A DNA stretch of 15,838 nucleotides from Acidithiobacillus sulfuriphilus (GTDB taxonomy: Bacteria; Pseudomonadota; Gammaproteobacteria; Acidithiobacillales; Acidithiobacillaceae), in contig NZ_RIZI01000125.1 of NCBI RefSeq assembly GCF_003721225.1, positions 1 through 15,838 of the forward strand. The letters run 5' to 3'. The translations under genes and the position numbers were made by a program. The notes beneath the pieces are model-generated. The model saw nothing but the letters and a program-made list of their open reading frames with translations. It was not told the DNA's origin and made no database searches. Positions 11,019 through 15,838 of the stretch are shown piece by piece. The stretch's first letter is position 1. Each line of letters starts with the position of its first letter.

Positions 11019-12921
11019 ACCGGAAGCAATGCGTCATGCGCCCGCGGTGGACGCGCCCGGTGCCGATGGCGCTGCGGCCTTGGCTGTCCTGGACGCGGAC
11101 TTTGATCGGGCTTATTTTTTACGGACGCTGAGCAGCCAGCCGGGCATCTATCAGATGCTCGATTGCCGCGGCCGAATCCTCTATGTGGGCAAGGCCCGCA
11201 ACCTCAAGCGGCGCGTGAGTTCCTACTTCCAGAAACAACGCCACAGCCCCAAGACCCTGGCCATGCTGGGGCAGGTGGCTAGGGTGGAAGTGGTGGTCAC
11301 CCATACCGAAACCGAGGCTCTGGTGTTGGAGGCCAACCTCATCAAGCGCCATCAGCCACCCTACAACATCCTCCTGCGCGACGACAAGAGCTACCCCTAT
11401 CTTTATGTGGATACGCCCAATGCCTTTCCGCGCATGGGTTTCCATCGCGGGGCCCAGAAGGGCCGGGGCCGCTATTTCGGGCCCTACCCGGCGGTGACCG
11501 CCCTGCGCGAGAGCATGGTCCTGCTGCAAAAGGCCTTTCGTTTGCGGACCTGCGACGAGCATACCTTCCACCATCGCAGCCGCGCTTGCCTGCAGTATCA
11601 GATTCGTCGCTGCAGCGGGCCTTGCGTGGGTCATATCGATGCCCTTGCCTATGGGCAGGACGTGCAGGACGCCCTGCGTTTTCTGGAGGGTAAGAGCGAC
11701 GAGGTGATCCAGAGCCTGGGGCAACGCATGCAGGTCGCTGCCGAGGCACTGCATTTCGAAGCGGCGGCCCAATGGCGGGATCAGATCGCGGCCCTGTCCA
11801 AGATCCAGGAGCGGCAGTATGTAGCTCAGGCCGGGGGTGGGGACTTTGACGTCATCGCCATCTTCCGGGAAATGGGGGTAGTGGGTATTTACGTCAGTTT
11901 CATCCGCAATGGCCGGCAGTTGGGCGGCCGCACGGTCTTCCCGCGGCATGTGGAGGAGGAGCGGGAAGTGGATATCCTGGCGGCTTTTCTCGGACAGTTT
12001 TATGTGAACAAGGAAATCCCGGGCAATATCCTCGTCAATATGCTCCCCCGGGCCCCCGGTATCCTGAGTGCAGGTCTCAGTGGGCAGGCGGGGCGGCGGG
12101 TACAGTTGAGCCAGCCGCAGCGGGGACCGCGCAAGCGCTGGATGGACATGGCCGTACTCAACGCCCGCGGGGCCCTGCGCCAGCGTGCCGAGAACGGCTC
12201 TGTGGCGCGGCGGCGCATGCTCCTGTTGCAGGAACTTTTTGACCTGGATGCCTCACCGGAGCGGGTGGAGTGTTTCGATATCAGCCACACGCGGGGGGAG
12301 TTGCCGGTGGCATCCTGCGTGGTCTTTGGCGGCGAAGGGGCGCTCAAGGCGGAATACCGGCGCTTCAATGTGCGAGATGTCACCGGCGGCGATGACTATG
12401 CGGCCATGGCCCAGGCCCTGACGCGCCGTTACGGGCGATTGCGCGATGAGGGCTTGGCGCTGCCGGATATCGTTCTCATCGATGGCGGCGCCGGGCAGTT
12501 GCGGGTGGCGGAAGGGGTATTCCAGGAACTGGGTATTTCCACGGTACAGCTTTGCGGCGTGGCCAAGGGCACGACGCGACGGCCCGGTCTGGAGTTGCTG
12601 CACCTGCCCGGGCGCACGGAGGCCTTGCAGTTGGCCGATGATGACCCCGCCCTCCTGGTGATCCAGGAGATCCGTGACGAGGCCCACCGCTTTGCCATCA
12701 CCGGCCATCGCGCGCGTCGCGCCAAAGGGCGGCAGGAGTCGCAACTGGATGCGGTGGAAGGGGTGGGGCCCAAACGCCGGCTGGCCCTGCTACGGGCCTT
12801 TGGCGGGCTGAAGGGGGTGCGCGATGCGGGCGTGGAAGATCTGCAACGGGTGAGCGGTATCGATCAGCAACTGGCACAGCGGATCTATGATTTTTTTCAT
12901 GCGGGGCCACAACACTCGTGA
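11011..12921 (+). CDS. uvrC: Excinuclease ABC subunit C
   Basis: The product has 636 residues (E. coli UvrC 610). UvrC cuts on both sides of a lesion bound by UvrB in nucleotide excision repair. The GIY-YIG nuclease domain is at about 44-120 (PGIYQM, LYVGKA). Cys181, Cys193, Cys201 and Cys205 have the 12-8-4 spacing of the E. coli [4Fe-4S] ligands. A UVR motif that contacts UvrB is at about 229-264. The RNase H-like nuclease has Asp423 (CFDISH) and Asp491 (LIDGG), and helix-hairpin-helix motifs end the protein (about 581-630). GTG 11011 has GAGGG five bases upstream and overlaps the previous stop. ATG 11029 (630 residues) is possible but its GGAAG is only two bases away. The N-terminus is about 25 residues longer than in E. 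coli. Confidence 0.94.
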   Translation: MPEPEAMRHAPAVDAPGADGAAALAVLDADFDRAYFLRTLSSQPGIYQMLDCRGRILYVGKARNLKRRVSSYFQKQRHSPKTLAMLGQVARVEVVVTHTETEALVLEANLIKRHQPPYNILLRDDKSYPYLYVDTPNAFPRMGFHRGAQKGRGRYFGPYPAVTALRESMVLLQKAFRLRTCDEHTFHHRSRACLQYQIRRCSGPCVGHIDALAYGQDVQDALRFLEGKSDEVIQSLGQRMQVAAEALHFEAAAQWRDQIAALSKIQERQYVAQAGGGDFDVIAIFREMGVVGIYVSFIRNGRQLGGRTVFPRHVEEEREVDILAAFLGQFYVNKEIPGNILVNMLPRAPGILSAGLSGQAGRRVQLSQPQRGPRKRWMDMAVLNARGALRQRAENGSVARRRMLLLQELFDLDASPERVECFDISHTRGELPVASCVVFGGEGALKAEYRRFNVRDVTGGDDYAAMAQALTRRYGRLRDEGLALPDIVLIDGGAGQLRVAEGVFQELGISTVQLCGVAKGTTRRPGLELLHLPGRTEALQLADDDPALLVIQEIRDEAHRFAITGHRARRAKGRQESQLDAVEGVGPKRRLALLRAFGGLKGVRDAGVEDLQRVSGIDQQLAQRIYDFFHAGPQHS

Positions 12922-13517
12922 TGGCGCGACTACCCAACTTTCTCACCATCCTGCGCATCGTCCTGGTACCGGTCTTTGTCGCGCTGTTTTACTGGGGCGG
13001 GCCAGCCCGTTATCTGGGCGCGACGGCGGTATTTACCCTGGCCGCCTTGACCGATTGGGCGGATGGTTTTCTGGCCCGCCGCTATCAGGGGGTTTCGCCC
13101 TTTGGCGCCTTCCTGGACCCGGTTGCCGACAAACTCATGGTCGCTACGGCCCTGGTGCTCATCACCGCCGCCGGAGAAATGCCGGCGCTGCTGGCGGGTG
13201 TCCTGACGAGCATTATCGTCGGCCGGGAAATCACCGTTTCGGCTTTGCGCGAGTGGATGGCCGAGATCGGTCAGCGCAAGAAAGTAGCCGTTTCCTGGCT
13301 GGGGAAGGGCAAGGCCGTGATGCAGATGTTGTCCATCATCTTCCTTCTCTATGCCCAACCCATCGGCTGGTTCCCCACCGGAGATGTGGGCATCGTGTTA
13401 TTGGTCGTTGCCGCCGCCATGACCCTGTGGAGCATGCTCGCCTACCTGCGCGCCGCCTGGCCCAGCTTGAGCGGAAGCGCTGGGTCCGCCCTTGACAGTG
13501 ACCACCACCGCCGGTAA
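12921..13517 (+). CDS. pgsA: CDP-diacylglycerol--glycerol-3-phosphate 3-phosphatidyltransferase
   Basis: The 198-residue integral membrane enzyme makes phosphatidylglycerol phosphate from CDP-diacylglycerol and glycerol-3-phosphate, the committed step to phosphatidylglycerol and cardiolipin. The CDP-alcohol phosphotransferase signature D-x2-D-G-x2-A-R-x8-G-x3-D-x3-D is complete: Asp45, Asp48, Gly49, Ala52, Arg53, Gly62, Asp66 and Asp70. PNFLTILRIVLVPVF at the N-terminus is typical of PgsA. Several hydrophobic spans follow. ATG 12921 shares its A with the uvrC TGA, and a GTG one codon earlier is also possible. The uvrC-pgsA pair is conserved in gammaproteobacteria. The gene ends 13 bp before tRNA-Gly. 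Confidence 0.95.
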   Translation: MARLPNFLTILRIVLVPVFVALFYWGGPARYLGATAVFTLAALTDWADGFLARRYQGVSPFGAFLDPVADKLMVATALVLITAAGEMPALLAGVLTSIIVGREITVSALREWMAEIGQRKKVAVSWLGKGKAVMQMLSIIFLLYAQPIGWFPTGDVGIVLLVVAAAMTLWSMLAYLRAAWPSLSGSAGSALDSDHHRR

Positions 13518-13530
13518 TCTTTGCACCCAT

Positions 13531-13605
13531 GCGGGAATAGCTCAGTGGTAGAGCACAACCTTGCCAAGGTTGGGGTCGCGAGTTCGAGCCTCGTTTCCCG
13601 CTCCA
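13531..13605 (+). tRNA. glyW: tRNA-Gly (GCC)
   Basis: The 75-nt cloverleaf has acceptor GCGGGAA/TTCCCGC, D arm GCTC/GAGC, anticodon stem CAACC/GGTTG and loop TTGCCAA with anticodon GCC at 13563-13565. The T arm contains GTTCGAG. A CCA end is encoded at 13603-13605. The position after pgsA is the same as glyW in E. coli. The gene symbol is by that synteny. Confidence 0.95.
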
Positions 13606-13611
13606 ATTCCA

Positions 13612-13632
13612 GGGGAAAGCCAGTCTTTCCCC
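13612..13632 (+). repeat. Hairpin between the two tRNAs
   Basis: GGGGAAAG (13612-13619) and CTTTCCCC (13625-13632) form a perfect 8-bp stem with loop CCAGT, followed by a short TTTC. It may be a processing signal for the tRNA precursor or a weak attenuator. Confidence 0.5.
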
Positions 13633-13644
13633 TTTCTTGCTTCC

Positions 13645-13718
13645 GGCTGGGTGGCAGAGTGGTCATGCAGCGGCCTGCAAAGCCGTCTATGCCGGTTCGA
13701 TTCCGGCCCCAGCCTCCA
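13645..13718 (+). tRNA. cysT: tRNA-Cys (GCA)
   Basis: The 74-nt cloverleaf has acceptor GGCTGGG/CCCAGCC, anticodon stem GCGGC/GCCGT with loop CTGCAAA and anticodon GCA at 13677-13679. The T arm is GCCGG-TTCGATT-CCGGC and the encoded CCA is at 13716-13718. The order pgsA-tRNA-Gly-tRNA-Cys matches E. coli. The gene is intact although an integrase lies just downstream, as expected if integration rebuilt the 3' end. Confidence 0.94.
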
Positions 13719-13720
13719 AT
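13690..13720 (+). other. Candidate left attachment site in the tRNA-Cys 3' end
   Basis: P4-type integrases usually recombine within the T arm and 3' end of a tRNA gene, and this integrase gene starts 163 bp after the CCA. The exact crossover cannot be placed because I see no second copy of the tRNA-Cys 3' end in the window. Confidence 0.4.
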
Positions 13721-13725
13721 TTGAA

Positions 13726-13778
13726 GTCCGCCAACGTCCGCCAACGTAAAAAAAACCGATAAAAACCGGTAGGTTGGC
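13726..13778 (+). repeat. Tandem 10-bp repeat and inverted repeat next to tRNA-Cys
   Basis: GTCCGCCAAC occurs twice in a row (13726-13735 and 13736-13745). The GCCAAC of the second copy is mirrored by GTTGGC at 13773-13778, with ACCG (13755-13758) and CGGT (13767-13770) nested inside around A-rich DNA. Read on the minus strand the inner part ends in a run of eight T. It may hold integrase or accessory-factor binding sites. Confidence 0.5.
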
Positions 13779-13832
13779 AACAAACGTCGTCCACCACGGT
13801 CTGTCCAGGTCCATAGACATCCGGCATTTATT

Positions 13833-13880
13833 GCGGGTATTCTCGCGGGTATCAACTCCCTGTTGATCAAGGATACCCGC
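13833..13880 (+). promoter_or_regulatory. Three copies of GCGGGTAT just before the integrase start
   Basis: GCGGGTAT is present at 13833-13840 and 13845-13852 and, inverted, at 13873-13880, one base before the ATG. The second and third copies extend to a 9-bp inverted repeat GCGGGTATC/GATACCCGC. Between them ATCAAC/GTTGAT (13851-13856 with 13862-13867) forms an alternative hairpin with loop TCCCT. This looks like an operator or integrase arm-site cluster that could also cover the ribosome binding site AAGGA (13869-13873). Confidence 0.55.
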
Positions 13881-13881
13881 A

Positions 13882-15072
13882 ATGACGCTAAGCGATACGA
13901 AAATCAAGGCGTTGAAGCCCAGAGAGAAGGCGTACAAAGCATCGGACGAGAAATGGCTCTATCTCTATGTGACGCCCGCCGGCGGTAAGCTGTGGCGCAT
14001 GTCGTACCGCTTCGAGGGAAAGGAGAAGACCATGTCCTTCGGAAAATATCCGGATGTTTCCCTGGCCATGGCCAGGGAACGTCGGGACGAGGCACGGCGA
14101 CAGATTGCCGAAGGTATCGATCCAGCGGCCAGGAAGAAGGCGGAAAGGCAGGCGGCGGAGAACACATTCGAGGCCGTCGGGCGCGAATGGCTGGAAAAGC
14201 AGCGTGCGGTGCTGGAGTCGTCAACCATGACCATCATCGAAGCCCGCCTGCGACTGTATGTTTATCCCGCCCTAGGGCCGATGGAGGTCGGCGCGGTTAG
14301 GCCAGCCGATGTGCTGAGAATCGCACAAAAGCTGGAAAAACGAGGGCTATTCGATACGGCGCACCGCGTGGTGCGTCTTATAGGCCAGATCGGCCGCTAC
14401 GCCGTGGCGACGCTGCGGGCGGAAACGGACCCGACGGCGGCTCTGAAAGGGGCGATTACCCCGTATCGCACGAAGCATCGGGCCGCCATACTGGATGTGG
14501 AGGCATTGCGCAACTTCCTTCGAAATGTGGACACCTACCGTGGGTCTCCTATCGTCCGTGCGGCGCTATGGCTACAGGTCCTGTGGTTCGTGCGCCCCGG
14601 CGAATTGCGCCATGCGGAATGGAGTGAATTCGATTTCGATAGCATGATCTGGAACGTGCCGGCAGGCAAGATGAAGATGCGCGAGGCCCATATGGTGCCA
14701 CTGGCGACACATACCAAAGCCATTCTGGAATCGCTCGGGCGAGTGACGGGGGGAGGACGATATCTGTTCCCGAGTCTCCGATCAGCGGATCGCCCCATAT
14801 CCGAAAACGCGGTGTTGGTCGCGTTGCGATCCATGGGCTACGAAAAGGAGCAGGTGACGGGCCACGGCTTCCGGGCGACCGCGAGGACTTTTCTCGACGA
14901 AAACTTGGGATTTCGCCCAGAGGTCATCGAGATGCAGTTGGCACATTCGGTGAGAGACCCATTGGGGAGGGCATATAACCGAACGCAGTATCTCCAGGAA
15001 CGGCATCGGATGATGCAGGGCTGGGCCGATTGGTTGGCGGAACTCTATGGTGGTGAAATTGGGAAACTCTAA
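13882..15072 (+). CDS. P4-type tyrosine recombinase (integrase)
   Basis: The product has 396 residues. It has the N-terminal arm-binding domain typical of P4-like integrases (LSDTKIKALKPREKAYKASD, then SFGKYPDVSLAMARERRDEA), a core-binding domain (about 95-190), and a C-terminal catalytic domain. Visible catalytic residues are Arg238 (VRPGELR), Lys265 (GKMKMR), His328 and Arg331 (HGFRATA), His355 (QLAHS) and the nucleophile Tyr365 (AYNRTQYL), followed by the usual RMMQGWADWL ending. All are present, so the enzyme should be active. It points away from tRNA-Cys into the presumed element. The start has AAGGA eight bases upstream and lies inside a repeat cluster. The proposed role is integration and excision of a genomic island or integrative conjugative element. 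Confidence 0.95.
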   Translation: MTLSDTKIKALKPREKAYKASDEKWLYLYVTPAGGKLWRMSYRFEGKEKTMSFGKYPDVSLAMARERRDEARRQIAEGIDPAARKKAERQAAENTFEAVGREWLEKQRAVLESSTMTIIEARLRLYVYPALGPMEVGAVRPADVLRIAQKLEKRGLFDTAHRVVRLIGQIGRYAVATLRAETDPTAALKGAITPYRTKHRAAILDVEALRNFLRNVDTYRGSPIVRAALWLQVLWFVRPGELRHAEWSEFDFDSMIWNVPAGKMKMREAHMVPLATHTKAILESLGRVTGGGRYLFPSLRSADRPISENAVLVALRSMGYEKEQVTGHGFRATARTFLDENLGFRPEVIEMQLAHSVRDPLGRAYNRTQYLQERHRMMQGWADWLAELYGGEIGKL

Positions 15073-15102
15073 GTGCATCCGCCAAAAATAGCCGGCAACA
15101 AA

Positions 15103-15143
15103 AAAGCCGGGCGGCGTGTAGGAAACACACGCAGCCCGGCTTT
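15103..15143 (-). terminator. Strong intrinsic terminator, best on the minus strand
   Basis: AAAGCCGGGC (15103-15112) pairs with GCCCGGCTTT (15134-15143), and after one mismatch GCGTGT (15114-15119) pairs with ACACGC (15127-15132), leaving a 7-base loop. Read on the minus strand the stem is followed by T6 and then GTTG. Read on the plus strand only TTTGG follows. It may stop both the integrase transcript and the opposing minus-strand genes. Confidence 0.75.
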
Positions 15144-15153
15144 GGCGATGGAA

Positions 15154-15168
15154 GGGCGGCAGCCGCCC
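15154..15168. repeat. Near-perfect GC palindrome
   Basis: GGGCGGC (15154-15160) and GCCGCCC (15162-15168) are separated by a single base. It lies between the end of the broken minus-strand gene and the terminator hairpin. Confidence 0.4.
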
Positions 15169-15170
15169 CG

Positions 15171-15532
15171 TCATGGAATGAGCATCCGGGCCAGGAGAGG
15201 CACCGCATGCAAAATAAAAGTCTCATCCGTCATCAGATGGGCAAGGGCGTCATAAAAGCCCTTCCACTCAGGACGAGAGTTCGCAGCGTTTTTGGGGGTG
15301 GTTCCCCGCCAGAGCGGAACCCCTGGGTATCAGTAAACGGGGAGAGACGTATCTCCGCTCGTTCCTGCAAGTAAGCTCCCTCGGACGTGTTTTCCTCAAC
15401 CCAATCCAGCAGATCCTTGCGTCACGAGCGCCTTTCAACTTCACCGCTCCGCGGTATGCGTCGCCCTCTTACCACGCCTCTTTCTCTATGCCAGCGCCAT
15501 GCCGCCTCCTGCACTCCCGTAGCCTGGGTCAT
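15171..15532 (-). pseudogene. Broken small gene of unknown function (frameshift and in-frame stop)
   Basis: ATG 15532 has GGAGGT five bases upstream and opens MTQATGVQEAAWRWHRERG. The frame meets TGA at 15422-15424, but beyond the stop it reads RKDLLDWVEENTSEGAYLQE and RAEIRLSPFTDTQ, which looks like real protein. One base further on in phase, past the G-run 15323-15320, another frame reads GVPLWRGTTPKNAANSRPEW and KGFYDALAHLMTDETFILHA up to TGA 15173-15171, followed by the terminator. The total, 362 bases, is one short of a 121-codon gene. A slip at the GGG 15466-15464 would also give DAYRGAVKLKGARD instead of the segment before the stop. I do not recognise the family. It could be a decaying gene, or sequence errors in G-runs could hide an intact one. 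Confidence 0.5.
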
Positions 15533-15695
15533 GCAGCACCTCCAGTCCGGCAGCCCGGATCGCCACCGCCCGGATCGCCCCGCAGAGGAGCACGCGTTCC
15601 CGTAGCGCACCCTGCAGCGCGCGCGTCACCAGAGGAGACGGCCGAAAGCTCCCCGCGATGGCCCGCCGTCCCCCCGCGGCGCAAGCATGTCCCAT
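15486..15695 (-). CDS. Hypothetical small ORF upstream of the broken gene
   Basis: This 69-residue frame starts at ATG 15695, with AGGGGG eight bases upstream on the minus strand, and stops at TAG 15488-15486. It overlaps the start of the broken downstream gene by 47 bases. The middle part (LVTRALQGALRERVLLCGAI, then VLHDPGYGSAGG) looks moderately protein-like. I recognise no domain. It may be a real small gene, a fragment of a longer damaged one, or chance in GC-rich DNA. It is kept because of the ribosome binding site and its tandem position. Confidence 0.3.
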   Translation of the reverse strand: MGHACAAGGRRAIAGSFRPSPLVTRALQGALRERVLLCGAIRAVAIRAAGLEVLHDPGYGSAGGGMALA

Positions 15696-15810
15696 CCCGT
15701 TTTCCCCCTCATTTTTGAAAAAACGAGCGCGCAGGAACCGCCATGCTACCGTGAAATCGGGTCATGGCAGGGGCCATGGCCAGGTCTCGTTCGAAAGAGA
15801 GGGGATATCC
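15696..15810. other. Divergent intergenic region with palindromes
   Basis: These 115 bp separate the minus-strand small ORFs from the plus-strand gene at the edge. They contain TTTTT-G-AAAAA near 15712-15722, ATGGC/GCCAT arms (15764-15768 with 15773-15777) and the 10-bp palindrome GGCCATGGCC (15772-15781). No convincing -35/-10 pair was found on either strand. Confidence 0.35.
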
Positions 15811-15838
15811 ATGAAAGAGGAAAACAACCCATCCTGCT
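15811..15838 (+). CDS. Start of a gene cut by the window edge
   Basis: ATG 15811 is preceded by AGAGAGGGG ending six bases upstream, a strong ribosome binding site. Nine codons (MKEENNPSC) are visible before the window ends. Nothing can be said of function. Its divergent position relative to the minus-strand small ORFs beside an integrase suggests it belongs to the inserted element. Confidence 0.5.

Noticed and set aside
13719..13881. CRISPR-like array from the short repeats near the integrase
   Set aside because: The repeats are 8-10 bp, only two or three copies, without regular spacers or cas genes.
14782..15174. Minus-strand frame of 130 codons overlapping the integrase end
   Set aside because: It crosses the terminator hairpin and is antisense to the integrase catalytic region, with no recognisable domain.
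15073..15255. Plus-strand 60-codon frame starting at a GTG next to the integrase stop
   Set aside because: It runs through the terminator hairpin, lacks a ribosome binding site of its own, and the opposite strand reads better.
15422..15610. Longer minus-strand start at 15610 for the broken gene
   Set aside because: The added residues look like chance translation and the strong GGAGGT site serves ATG 15532.

Overview
The window looks like a GC-rich Gram-negative chromosome. It carries a Kdo (LPS) synthesis gene, ftsB, and a uvrC-pgsA-tRNA-Gly-tRNA-Cys block of the kind found in gammaproteobacteria. Gene content and protein style would fit Acidithiobacillus or a close relative, but that is an inference from reading alone.

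Positions 1-7,810 are core genes. They begin with the tail of recX and then alaS (alanyl-tRNA synthetase). A convergent gene follows for a small exported protein with a Gly/Pro/His-rich tail. Then comes a tight operon, pyrG-kdsA-eno, in which neighbouring genes overlap by the 4-base ATGA, followed by ftsB 35 bp after eno. The cluster joins CTP supply, Kdo-8-phosphate synthesis from PEP, enolase (which makes PEP) and a divisome protein. KdsA has the residues of the metal-dependent class.

Positions 7,811-10,055 hold lesser-known genes: yccF (minus strand), an ADP-ribosylglycohydrolase-fold protein that appears to lack the family's metal-binding acidic residues, and an exported GlcG/HbpS-like protein started by GTG. 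From 10,056, efp (minus strand) is divergent from a DUF971 gene-uvrC-pgsA cluster that runs into tRNA-Gly(GCC) and tRNA-Cys(GCA).

At tRNA-Cys the character changes. Starting 163 bp downstream is a P4-type tyrosine recombinase (13,882-15,072), preceded by tandem and inverted repeats that look like integrase or regulator binding sites. This suggests that an element entered at the tRNA-Cys 3' end and that the window holds only its left end. Beyond the integrase there is a strong hairpin whose U-run lies on the minus strand, two short minus-strand reading frames (the second apparently broken by a frameshift and an in-frame stop, yet with an excellent ribosome binding site), and the first nine codons of a plus-strand gene at the right edge.

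I see no clear new multi-gene system here. The most interesting material is the integrase control region, the broken minus-strand gene beyond it, the metal-site-less ADP-ribosylglycohydrolase homologue and the His-rich exported protein.
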